Numbered from the stretch's first letter, positions 1 to 7,188 are shown. The stretch is DNA of 11,596 nt from an uncultured Granulosicoccaceae bacterium (GCA_937951695.1 CALFBL010000221.1:1-11596), one strand, 5' to 3'. Notes: generated by a model from the letters alone, not told the origin. Made by a program: numbers and translations.

Positions 1-1
1 A

Positions 2-946
2 TGCTGTGCGCAGATGGATATCGATGTGGGCGCCAGTGTGTACACTCAGTTGCTGAATCAGCGTGGCGGTATTGAAGCCGATGTGACCGTCACTCGTATG
101 GCGCAAAATCGATGCTTACTCGTGACCGGTCATCCCAGTCAGATGCGTGATCAGTACTGGATTCAGACACACGCAGACGCCGATTGGCAGTTTGAAGTTG
201 TTGATATGACGTCAGCCTATAGCTTGATGACACTACATGGTCCACAATCACGCGCGATCCTGCAAAGTCTCAGTGGTGATGACTTGTCGAACGAGGCGTT
301 TGCGTTCGGTGCTGCAAAAGAGATCGATATAGCGCATGCGCGCGGCTGGGTAATTCGTCGCTCGTTTTTGGGCGAGCTGGGTTTCGAATTGTTGTTGCCT
401 ACCGAATTTACATTGCACGTCTACGATGAAATAAGACGCGTGGGTGATCCGCTAGGTTTGCGTCACATGGGGATGTTTGGCATGAATAGCTGCCGACTGG
501 AAAAAGGATTTCGGCATTTTGGACATGACATTTGCGAAGAAGACACACCGTATGAGACCGGTCTTGGCTTTGCAGTCGATCTGAATAAACCGGACTTTGT
601 TGGACGAGAACCCTTGATGACGCAACGCGCTAAGTACCAGGCTGCAACACCTGATCGGATGATCATGATTTGTGTTGCAGGACTCACTGAAAAATCGGGT
701 CCTTACCTTAGCCACGATGAAACCGTCTGGAAAGACGGTGAACTGATTGGGCATGTTACGTCCGGTGGCTGGGGTTATCGAGTTCAAGCCATGATTGGAT
801 TGGCCACTATCCATCGCAAAGAAGGCATCGACAAGGCCTGGATAGACAGTGGTGGATTTAGCGTTCAAGTCGCCGGGCAACGTTTTGATGCACACGCCCA
901 ACTTGCCCCACTATATGATCCAAAGGGCGAGAAGATGCGCGCTTGA
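2..946 (+). CDS. DMGDH/sarcosine dehydrogenase-like FAD protein, C-terminal GcvT part (5' truncated)
   Basis: The reading frame is open to the first bases of the window, so the gene starts upstream; the ATG at 14 is internal, because family similarity (VYTQ-LLNQRGGIEADVTVTR) begins just before and runs through it. The visible 314 residues are the folate-binding GcvT half of proteins about 800 residues long whose missing N-terminal half is a DAO-type FAD amine dehydrogenase. Visible family motifs are LEKGFRHFGHDI then GLGFAVDLNKPDFVGREPL in the GCV_T domain, and WKDGELIGHVTSGGWGYRV in the C-terminal GCV_T_C barrel. Known members (dimethylglycine or sarcosine dehydrogenase) oxidise an N-methyl group and hand the carbon to tetrahydrofolate as 5,10-methylene-THF. 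The substrate cannot be read from this part. It is the first visible gene of the + strand operon, 36 bp before the Tm-1-like gene. The family is confident; the specific enzyme name is not. Confidence 0.88.
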   Translation, partial: CCAQMDIDVGASVYTQLLNQRGGIEADVTVTRMAQNRCLLVTGHPSQMRDQYWIQTHADADWQFEVVDMTSAYSLMTLHGPQSRAILQSLSGDDLSNEAFAFGAAKEIDIAHARGWVIRRSFLGELGFELLLPTEFTLHVYDEIRRVGDPLGLRHMGMFGMNSCRLEKGFRHFGHDICEEDTPYETGLGFAVDLNKPDFVGREPLMTQRAKYQAATPDRMIMICVAGLTEKSGPYLSHDETVWKDGELIGHVTSGGWGYRVQAMIGLATIHRKEGIDKAWIDSGGFSVQVAGQRFDAHAQLAPLYDPKGEKMRA

Positions 947-982
947 CGAAGGCTAGAGCTAACGGCTTAAAAGGCAATAGAC

Positions 983-2233
983 ATGAGCAAAACCATATTA
1001 GTTATTGGTACCTACGACACCAAAGAAGACGAACTGATGTTCGTTGTCGAGTGTATTAAAGCTCAAGGCGGGGGTGTTTTGACCATGGATGTCAGTGTGC
1101 TGGGAGATCCTTCAGAACCGACGGATATTTCCAAGTACGACGTTGCCGAAGCGGCAGGTTCAGCAATCCAAGAGGCTATTGATAGCGGCGATGAGAACAC
1201 CGCCATGCAAATTATGGCGCAGGGTGCATCTTTGTTGTGCGCTCAACTCCATGCGGAAAAAAAGATCGATGGCATGATCGCGCTTGGTGGAACGATGGGA
1301 ACAGATTTGGCACTCGATTGTGCTCAGGCATTGCCTATGGGTGTCCCCAAATATGTGGTATCGACCGTGTCTTTCTCACCGTTGATACCTGCAGATCGAC
1401 TGTCGCCAGATATTCAGATGATCCTGTGGGCCGGAGGATTGTATGGATTGAACTCTGTGTGTCAGTCATCATTGTCACAAGCTGCAGGTGCTGTTCTCGG
1501 GGCAGCAAATGCGGCGATCGCACCCAAGGCTGACCGGCCAGTGATTGGTATGACCAGTCTTGGTTCGTCATGCTTAAAGTACATGAAGCTATTGCGTGAA
1601 CCGCTAGAGTCGCGGGGGTTTGAAGTGGCTGTCTTTCATGCTACCGGTATGGGGGGCATGGCGTTTGAGGCATTGGCACGCCAGGGCTGTTTTGCAGCTG
1701 TCATGGATTTTGCGCTACCGGAGTTAGGTAACCTCATGGTGGGTTCGGTGATCAACGCCGGTGCTGATCGCCTGACCAACGCCGGCAAGCAGGGCATACC
1801 GCAGATAGTTTCCCCGGGCTGTGCGGATTTAATCGATTTTGCCGGTTGGCAAGACATACCCCAGGCGTATTCTGACAGACCATTTCATGCGCATAATCGA
1901 TTGATCAAATCGTCGGGTTTGAGTCCCGATGAACGTCGTGCGCTGGTTCGCGACATAGCGACTCGGCTGGACAAAGCCACGGCACCAGTGCATGTACTGA
2001 TACCCACGCAAGGTGTTGAAGAGTGGGACCGTGAGGGCGGTCCAGCTCATGATCCGGAAGGGTTGGCGGCTATGGTTGATGAAATGAATCGGGTAATCAA
2101 GGAACCGCTTCAATCGACGGTTTTAAATTGCCATATTAACGATGAGGCGTTTGCCGCTGCTGCCTTATCGGTACTTGATGATTGGATAAGCGTAGGTGTT
2201 GTCAAGACCACCGTTGAGAATAAAGGCCTGTAG
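983..2233 (+). CDS. Tm-1-like ATP-binding domain protein (UPF0261 family)
   Basis: This 416-residue protein has the full length of the UPF0261/Tm-1-like family. Recognisable family segments are the N-terminal IGTYDTKEDELMF (residues 8-20), LGGTMGTDLA (101-110), the hinge PMGVPKYVVSTV (118-129), the second-domain start RPVIGMTSLG (185-194), VFHATGMGGMAFE (217-229), and the stretch with INAGADRL and GIPQIVSPG (257-279). The family is named after tomato Tm-1, whose N-terminal part binds ATP and inhibits tobamovirus replication; the bacterial role is not established. The N-terminal loop reads GGTMGTDLA where I recall GGSGGTALA-like sequence in most members, so this copy may be divergent there. 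The ATG at 983 follows a modest AAGG ribosome site (ttaaaaggcaatagac). It lies between two demethylating flavoenzyme genes with short spacers, so it is presumably co-transcribed and serves the same pathway. Confidence 0.88.
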   Translation: MSKTILVIGTYDTKEDELMFVVECIKAQGGGVLTMDVSVLGDPSEPTDISKYDVAEAAGSAIQEAIDSGDENTAMQIMAQGASLLCAQLHAEKKIDGMIALGGTMGTDLALDCAQALPMGVPKYVVSTVSFSPLIPADRLSPDIQMILWAGGLYGLNSVCQSSLSQAAGAVLGAANAAIAPKADRPVIGMTSLGSSCLKYMKLLREPLESRGFEVAVFHATGMGGMAFEALARQGCFAAVMDFALPELGNLMVGSVINAGADRLTNAGKQGIPQIVSPGCADLIDFAGWQDIPQAYSDRPFHAHNRLIKSSGLSPDERRALVRDIATRLDKATAPVHVLIPTQGVEEWDREGGPAHDPEGLAAMVDEMNRVIKEPLQSTVLNCHINDEAFAAAALSVLDDWISVGVVKTTVENKGL

Positions 2234-2291
2234 AATGCGGGCCCACTTTGGCGATCGATTTTTATGAAAAAGGTGAGGTTATCCGAATACC

Positions 2292-4322
2292 ATGGATGAA
2301 CGATATAACATTTTGTTTGAGCCGGTAAAAATAGGACCAGTTACAGCACCCAATCGATTCTTTGCAGTGCCACATGCAACAGGCCACTCGCCATTGATGC
2401 CAAATGGCTCCATCGCTATGCGTGAAATGAAAGCCATGGGAGGCTGGGGCACTGTTTGTATGCAACTGGCTGAGATCGATCCGACTTCCGACATCTGTGA
2501 TTTGCCGATTGAAAAATTTTGGGATGATCAGGACATTGCATCACATTCGCGACTTACCGAGCGACTGCGTGCACAGGGAGCTCTGAGTGCCATCGAGCTA
2601 GCACACACTGGAATACGGGGTAGGGGAATGGGTACCGGCATGCCGGTATGGGGACCATCCAATCTGCCGTGTCTTAAGCCACAAGTGCCAGTGCAGGCGA
2701 AAGCGATGGATAAGAAGGACATCAAAGCACTACGCAAAAGCTATCGTGACGCGGTCAAGCGTTCAAAAAAAGCCGGCTATGACATCGTCTATGTCTATGT
2801 CGCGCACGACGCATCTATCCTGTGGCATTTCCTATCGCCGGCTTATAACCATCGAACCGATGAATACGGCGGTAGTTTCGAAAATCGATTGCGTCTGTTC
2901 AGAGAAGTGTTGGAAGACACCGTTGAGGAGGCTGCTGGTGAGGTCGCGGTAGCGGTTCGTCTTGCTGTTCATGAGCTCAATGGTCCACAACGTATTTCGC
3001 ATGAGGGCGAAGGTCGTGATGTTGTGGAAGTGTTGGCGGAGTTGCCAGATTTGTGGGATGTTAATGTGGCCGGATGGAGCCACGACAGTGGCACATCGCG
3101 TTTTGATGAAGAAGGTCATCAGGAACAATTCACACAATTCGTTAAGCAAGTCACCACGAAACCGGTAGTGGGCGTGGGCCGTTTCACCTCTCCAGATGCG
3201 ATGGTCAGTCAAATCAAGCGTGGAGTGTTGGATTTGATCGGCGGTGCGCGGCCCTCCATCGCTGACCCCTATCTGCCCAACAAGATTCGCGAAGGTCGAG
3301 TTGACGCGATTCGTGAATGCATTGGCTGCAATATTTGTGTTTCTTCTGATGCGTTCTCCATCCCGTTAAACTGTACGCAAAATCCGACCATCAGTCAGGA
3401 ATGGAAACGCGGCTGGCACCCAGAGATCGTGCCCAAAGCGGCGGCATCCAAAGCGGTGCTCGTGGTAGGTTCGGGACCGAGCGGGCTCGAAGCTGCGCTA
3501 ACCCTGGCGCGCGCCGGCCATGACGTTACGGTAGCCGAAAGCGATAGCGAATTCGGCGGGCGTGTGCGACTGGAAAGCGCATTGGCAGGGCTCAGTGCAT
3601 GGGGCCGCGTGGCCGATTACCGCTTAAACCAATTGCGACAACTGCCCAACGTCAATCTGTATGCAGAAAGCCCGATTGATGCGCAAATGGCGGCTGAATT
3701 CGACGCTGAGCACGTGTTTGTAGCAACCGGTTCAGATTGGATGACCAATGGCCGCGGGCGAACGCATTTCGAACCGATAGACGGGTTTGCCGAGCAGGCG
3801 ACAAGCGTTGACCAACTATTGAAAGGTGAGGTGCCTGAAGGTTCCATCGTGATCTATGACGATGAGCACTACTACATGGGCAATACACTTGCAGCCCATC
3901 TAGCTCGCAATGGCCACACGGTGAGCCTAGTGACACCTCAGCCTTATGTTGGGGGCTGGATGAATTACACGCTGGAGCAGCCGCGTGTGGTTAAAGAACT
4001 GGCGTTTCTGGGAGTGAATGTCATTGTGAATGCAAGTGCGCTCCGGTTTGATGGGCACAGATTACACTTGGAAGATAGCAACACAGGTCAACAGCTGCCA
4101 GCGATTGATGCCCCGACTTTAGTGTCTGTGGGTCTGCGGCAACCGCGACTCGATCTGTGGTTATCACTGAATTCGGATGAGCCTTGCACGCTGATTGGAG
4201 ACGCCGTAGCGCCGGGTATTATTCAAGCAGCGGTATTCAGTGGACATCGCATGGCACGAGAATTTCTGGCAGACAAAGATAGACCGATTACGTTATTGAG
4301 AGAGCGGCCGGTGCTGGTTTGA
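2292..4322 (+). CDS. Trimethylamine dehydrogenase-family FMN/4Fe-4S/FAD-fold amine dehydrogenase
   Basis: This 676-residue protein has the TMADH/dimethylamine dehydrogenase/2,4-dienoyl-CoA reductase architecture. An N-terminal old-yellow-enzyme TIM barrel for FMN (about 1-340) is followed by a 4Fe-4S cluster with C343, C346, C349 and C361 (CIGCNIC...CTQN), then a Rossmann half with VVGSGPSG (391-398) and IGDAVAPG near the C-terminus. Against remembered Methylophilus TMADH, the catalytic Tyr169, His172 and Asp267 (here Y169, H172, D265) and the barrel motif RTD-EYGGS-ENR are kept. The flavin-linking Cys30 is Ala29 here, so the FMN should be non-covalent. Cage residues Tyr60 and Trp355 become Leu59 and Asp353, while Trp264 remains as W262. 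Expected chemistry is oxidative N-demethylation or C-N cleavage on a substrate other than trimethylamine. The ATG has a distant GAGG site; an in-frame stop at 2274 rules out a longer start. It lies 58 bp after the Tm-1-like gene. Confidence 0.88.
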   Translation: MDERYNILFEPVKIGPVTAPNRFFAVPHATGHSPLMPNGSIAMREMKAMGGWGTVCMQLAEIDPTSDICDLPIEKFWDDQDIASHSRLTERLRAQGALSAIELAHTGIRGRGMGTGMPVWGPSNLPCLKPQVPVQAKAMDKKDIKALRKSYRDAVKRSKKAGYDIVYVYVAHDASILWHFLSPAYNHRTDEYGGSFENRLRLFREVLEDTVEEAAGEVAVAVRLAVHELNGPQRISHEGEGRDVVEVLAELPDLWDVNVAGWSHDSGTSRFDEEGHQEQFTQFVKQVTTKPVVGVGRFTSPDAMVSQIKRGVLDLIGGARPSIADPYLPNKIREGRVDAIRECIGCNICVSSDAFSIPLNCTQNPTISQEWKRGWHPEIVPKAAASKAVLVVGSGPSGLEAALTLARAGHDVTVAESDSEFGGRVRLESALAGLSAWGRVADYRLNQLRQLPNVNLYAESPIDAQMAAEFDAEHVFVATGSDWMTNGRGRTHFEPIDGFAEQATSVDQLLKGEVPEGSIVIYDDEHYYMGNTLAAHLARNGHTVSLVTPQPYVGGWMNYTLEQPRVVKELAFLGVNVIVNASALRFDGHRLHLEDSNTGQQLPAIDAPTLVSVGLRQPRLDLWLSLNSDEPCTLIGDAVAPGIIQAAVFSGHRMAREFLADKDRPITLLRERPVLV

Positions 4323-4386
4323 ACCGTATAATTAAGCAGCAATCGCTGAACAATCATCACTCCTGATATGCCAACAACAGGCTGGA

Positions 4387-4415
4387 TTGACAACGCTGTC
4401 GATCGCTCGAAATTT
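4387..4415 (+). promoter_or_regulatory. Possible sigma70-type promoter before the cupin gene
   Basis: A perfect TTGACA lies at 4387-4392. The -10 is poor: AAATTT at 17-bp spacing (4410-4415), or TTTACT at 20 bp (4413-4418). It sits in the 112-bp gap between the TMADH-like gene and the cupin, where a separate promoter would make sense, but transcription from it would leave almost no leader before the ribosome site at 4422. This is a weak call. Confidence 0.25.
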
Positions 4416-4421
4416 ACTACC

Positions 4422-4427
4422 GAAGGA
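4422..4427 (+). promoter_or_regulatory. Ribosome binding site that fixes the cupin start
   Basis: GAAGGA lies 7 nt before the ATG at 4435. The frame can be extended to a TTG at 4387, but that TTG is part of a TTGACA hexamer and has no Shine-Dalgarno sequence, and cupin similarity begins only after the ATG. Confidence 0.7.
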
Positions 4428-4434
4428 TGAGAAT

Positions 4435-4797
4435 ATGAGGTTCATTAAATTCGCCGATCAGGCTATCGAGCCGGTTAGAAAAGAACTGGATGCAGATATA
4501 ATCGAGGGAGCGCCTGAACAAATGGTTTGGAGCCATTTTGTTGGCAACGACGCTCGATTCAAATCTGGCATCTGGGATAGTACTGCCGGTGTGTTTCGGG
4601 GGCCCATGAGTGATCAGATTGAGTACTGCCACATCCTGGAAGGTGAAGCTCGTATTGAAACACCTGACGGCCAAAGCCGGACAGTGCACGCTGGAGATTC
4701 GTTTGTGATGGATAACGGTTTACAGCCGATTTGGCATGTGGATAACTACATCCGGAAAGCTTACGTCATCTGCTCCGTTAATCCATTCGATAATTAG
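4435..4797 (+). CDS. Small single-domain cupin (Cupin_3/DUF861-like)
   Basis: This 120-residue protein has one cupin barrel. FKSGIWDST (42-50), YCHILEGEARI (64-74) and AGDSFVMDNGLQPIWHV (86-102) match the DUF861/EutQ-like pattern of F-SG-W-ST, then C-ILEG--RI, then GD-FV. The classical metal-ligand set of motif 1 (HxH...E) is absent, with YCHILEG in its place, and motif 2 lacks the usual proline before the glycine (MDNG). It is therefore either a weak metal binder or a non-metal cupin. Such proteins often sit beside amine or amino-acid catabolic genes as small binding or accessory enzymes; no specific reaction can be assigned. It closes the + strand block, 112 bp after the TMADH-like gene, and may be read through from it or started locally. 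Confidence 0.82.
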   Translation: MRFIKFADQAIEPVRKELDADIIEGAPEQMVWSHFVGNDARFKSGIWDSTAGVFRGPMSDQIEYCHILEGEARIETPDGQSRTVHAGDSFVMDNGLQPIWHVDNYIRKAYVICSVNPFDN

Positions 4798-5112
4798 ACG
4801 CAAACTAAATTATAAGGATGGGTCTTACCCAATCGTGAATGTGGGCGAGCCACTCAGAACAGTGAGTAATTCAGCGATGGGTGTGATAGCGGTTAAATCA
4901 AGGCGTCCATGGTCCCGCTGTGTCGTACGCCAGCGGTGATTTTCTGGCTGGCCCACTCGACAAACGATGTCCACAACGCCCGTGCCGGTTGTTGACGCAC
5001 TGTCAGGGTTTCTTGACCGGTGTCCGAACGTCCTCGCCGATGCGCTGCTGTAAACACCCACACAGCTGCACTGGTGAAAGCTGAACGCTGCTTTCTGTAC
5101 AACGTTGGACGT
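4798..5112. other. Convergent intergenic region, no supported gene
   Basis: This 315-bp gap separates two converging genes. Two overlapping - strand frames run through it (TTG-started at 5102-4893, and 5061-4825), but neither has a Shine-Dalgarno sequence or a family match I recognise. The first frame, over about residues 33-69, uses GC-ending codons and looks mildly protein-like, so it could be a decayed gene end. Hairpins are weak: TGGGT-CTT-ACCCA at 4819-4831, CCGCTG/CAGCGG at 4915-4936, and GAAAGC/GCTTTC at 5076-5095. Confidence 0.6.
4915..4943 (+). terminator. Weak candidate terminator for the + strand operon
   Basis: The 6-bp inverted repeat CCGCTG (4915-4920) and CAGCGG (4931-4936) has a 10-nt loop and is followed by TGA and then TTTT (4940-4943). 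The stem is short and the T run is offset and brief, so function is uncertain. It lies 118 bp past the cupin stop. Confidence 0.22.
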
Positions 5113-6288
5113 CTAATCCGTCAACAACACCGCTATCAACGCATCAGTCTCACTCCTAGCGCGCAGCTTACCGATCCAGCTCTCCGGAATACCGTGCTCT
5201 CCACCGATACCGTACACCGCCCCTGCCAGCGCACCAATGACGATTGCCCGACCGCATGAATCGCCACCTGCGTAAATATTATTTCGAATCGCAGCCGTAA
5301 ATGACGCGCTGGTAGAGAGATTATGGACAATGCTGGGTACGCCGTACTTAAGATCACAGGCCATACCGAATTCTTTAGTGACGTCGGTCACCGACCGGGC
5401 TGGGTCGGATAACGCGGATTTTAAAGCGGCTTGTATTGAGTCGTTGCCTGTTGCCATAGCGGCATTCAAAATGCCATCGACTGAATTGTCTGTAATTGCT
5501 GCTTGCATCATGGCGGCACACACGTGGCCGTAAGAGAGAGCTCGCTCGTGCGTACTGGTCACTGTGATGGCGGATTCTATTTGCTCATGGAACTGATCGT
5601 CGTTCGTGGATGGGCTTGTACACAACCGCGCAATCAAAGCGGGCAATTTCGCGGTGGCTGGAAACTGCTCATCGTCGGTGCCGTATCGAGGCATGGTGGT
5701 TTGGATATGCGCCAGTACCTTCAGCCCGTAAGCCACAACGTCATCATCGTGGTGTGCGATTCGAACGGCCTCGGCGAATTTTTGCTCGAGTTCATCGCCT
5801 GTGTATTGAGTGCGCGTAGCAAGTGCTTTTTTCACAACAAACGCTTGCACCGATGCCTCGCCATCAAACGCGATGGACTTGGCACTGTCCATGGCGTCTC
5901 GCTCGGCCAGAGTCATGTTATCCAGGGATTGCCGTGTGGCATTGTCGATGTAGCCAACGTAGCCGCCGCCGTAGCCGAAGTGGGTTCTGAACTGTTGGGC
6001 AAAGTGGTTGACGTTGTAGTCACCGTTGTTGGCCACCAGCGAACGAAGCATCACCAGAACCTGTTCACCGTATTGAGACTGAGCGCCAATCGGCTTGTTG
6101 GCATGGGCGAAATAGCCTGGGACGCCGGCGTAGTCATCGGCTTGCGGGCGGCGGAATTCAGGGGCCTTGGGCGCTAGTTTCTTGATGTGCTCCTGATCGT
6201 AAATCCAATGCGTGCCCAGCGCCGCGGCATCTGCCACCAGCGCGCCGAGAATGAGGTTCTTTGCGTGATTTTTTTGTTCAGTTGTCAT
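5113..6288 (-). CDS. ADP-ribosylglycohydrolase / J1-crystallin-like family protein
   Basis: This 391-residue protein starts at the ATG at 6288; a TTG two codons upstream is also in frame but less likely. The N-terminal GALVADAAALGTHWIYD (15-31) and C-terminal GGDSCGRAIVIGALAGAVYG (341-360) mark the ARH/DraG fold in its J1-crystallin-like branch. Catalytic ARH/DraG enzymes use two Mg ions held by TDDT-type and GGDTDT-type motifs; here the corresponding sites read YGEQ (73-76) and GGDSCG (341-346), so the dinuclear site is altered. The protein may act on a different ADP-ribose or nucleoside-like substrate, or be non-hydrolytic. It is cytoplasmic; no signal peptide is seen. It follows the GFA gene by 12 bp, with AGGA overlapping that gene's TAG stop as the likely ribosome site, so the two are surely co-transcribed. 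The family is sure; the function is open. Confidence 0.85.
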   Translation of the reverse strand: MTTEQKNHAKNLILGALVADAAALGTHWIYDQEHIKKLAPKAPEFRRPQADDYAGVPGYFAHANKPIGAQSQYGEQVLVMLRSLVANNGDYNVNHFAQQFRTHFGYGGGYVGYIDNATRQSLDNMTLAERDAMDSAKSIAFDGEASVQAFVVKKALATRTQYTGDELEQKFAEAVRIAHHDDDVVAYGLKVLAHIQTTMPRYGTDDEQFPATAKLPALIARLCTSPSTNDDQFHEQIESAITVTSTHERALSYGHVCAAMMQAAITDNSVDGILNAAMATGNDSIQAALKSALSDPARSVTDVTKEFGMACDLKYGVPSIVHNLSTSASFTAAIRNNIYAGGDSCGRAIVIGALAGAVYGIGGEHGIPESWIGKLRARSETDALIAVLLTD

Positions 6289-6300
6289 GGTCAATTAATC

Positions 6301-7137
6301 CTAAGTGGGCATCCTAATCCATTGCGGCTTGTTTTCTGTGACGTCAAACCAGGGCGCTTTGGAGCCGATAAAAATATGACCCTTTGCATCGACTCCTGGG
6401 TCATCGGTTAACGAGCCAGCCGGTACGTTGTATTGGCTGCCATCGGCACGGGCTCGAGGCACGGACGATCCGCAGGTTTTGCAAAAGGCATGACCAAAGA
6501 CTTTGGCGCCCTTATGGGCGTACTCCTGAACATGCTCTTCACCGTTGGTCCAGGTAAATGCGTCGCCGGGTACAAACGCGTTGGTTGCGTGGGCGGCTGC
6601 TTTGGCCTTGCGACACCGGCTGCAGTGACAATTCATCATCATGCTCGGCGCGCCGGAGTATTCAAACGTCACCAAACCGCATTGGCAACCGCCGCTTACA
6701 ACGCCAAGTTTCGAAACCGGTCTGGTGACGTTCACGATCCGACTTGCATCACCGTCGCCATAGTGGTGATGTTGTGGAAGCGTATCGGTGATGTGATAAC
6801 AACCTGCTTTGGATTCAGTGAAGATGTGGGCTTCTGGGCGTATGCCTGGGTCATCGTCCATCAAGCCTGCGGGGACGGCTACGGTGCCATCGCTTGATCG
6901 TTCGGGCAAGCTTGAACCGCATAGGTTGCAAAACGCGCGCTGGAATCCGGGGGAGGATTCGTAGATCTCGATCGCGTCCTTGCCGGCTGTATAGTCCAGC
7001 TCCGAGCTTTCGAAGTAGGTGGCGAACAAGGCGCCGTGGGTTTTTCGGCACATGGAGCAGTGACAATGTCGCATCTTTGATGCCTCGTCACTGACCGTAA
7101 ACTGAACCGTAGCGCACAAACAACTACCCTTAGCCAT
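6301..7137 (-). CDS. Tandem-domain GFA (glutathione-dependent formaldehyde-activating/CENP-V fold) protein
   Basis: This 278-residue protein contains two complete GFA domains, about twice the usual family length of 110-190. Domain 1 (about 1-133) has C6-x-C8, C25-x-C27-x2-C30 and C70-x2-C73. Domain 2 (about 147-278) has C151-x-C153, C170-x-C172-x2-C175 and C219-x2-C222. Both therefore keep the seven-cysteine zinc set. Each ends with the same type of segment (VPAG, then DDPG, then HIF), confirming an internal duplication. The family name comes from Paracoccus Gfa, reported to speed formation of S-hydroxymethylglutathione; later work questioned that role, so a formaldehyde function is only a hint, though demethylating enzymes are encoded nearby. 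The ATG has a good site, GAGGGA, 8 nt upstream. It leads the GFA-ARH pair and has its own 107-bp upstream region with TGTCAT repeats. Confidence 0.88.
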   Translation of the reverse strand: MAKGSCLCATVQFTVSDEASKMRHCHCSMCRKTHGALFATYFESSELDYTAGKDAIEIYESSPGFQRAFCNLCGSSLPERSSDGTVAVPAGLMDDDPGIRPEAHIFTESKAGCYHITDTLPQHHHYGDGDASRIVNVTRPVSKLGVVSGGCQCGLVTFEYSGAPSMMMNCHCSRCRKAKAAAHATNAFVPGDAFTWTNGEEHVQEYAHKGAKVFGHAFCKTCGSSVPRARADGSQYNVPAGSLTDDPGVDAKGHIFIGSKAPWFDVTENKPQWIRMPT

Positions 7138-7188
7138 CGTTCTCTTCCCTCAAATGAGTATCGCGTGTTGGCTTGATTGCTTCGAGTG

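Noticed and set aside
452..901. 149-residue - strand open frame
   Set aside because: It is antisense to the well-supported GcvT-domain gene and shows no recognisable protein features.
14..946. Complete gene starting at the ATG at 14
   Set aside because: The frame is open to the window edge and family similarity begins before this ATG, so the gene is 5' truncated.
2264..2299. 11-codon mini-ORF overlapping the start of the TMADH-like gene
   Set aside because: It is attractive as a leader for translational coupling, but has no ribosome site of its own and is short enough to be chance.
4387..4434. N-terminal extension of the cupin from a TTG start
   Set aside because: The TTG belongs to a TTGACA hexamer, lacks a Shine-Dalgarno sequence, and the ATG at 4435 has a clear GAAGGA site.
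4819..4831. TGGGT-CTT-ACCCA hairpin as the operon terminator
   Set aside because: The stem has only 5 bp and no following T run; it is recorded within the intergenic region but not called.
5503..6177. 224-residue + strand open frame
   Set aside because: It lies wholly antisense to the ARH-like gene, has no ribosome site or family match, and its composition is a mirror of the real gene.
6289..6294. Two-codon longer start (TTG) for the ARH-like gene
   Set aside because: The ATG at 6288 has better codon identity and fits the AGGA site that overlaps the preceding stop codon.
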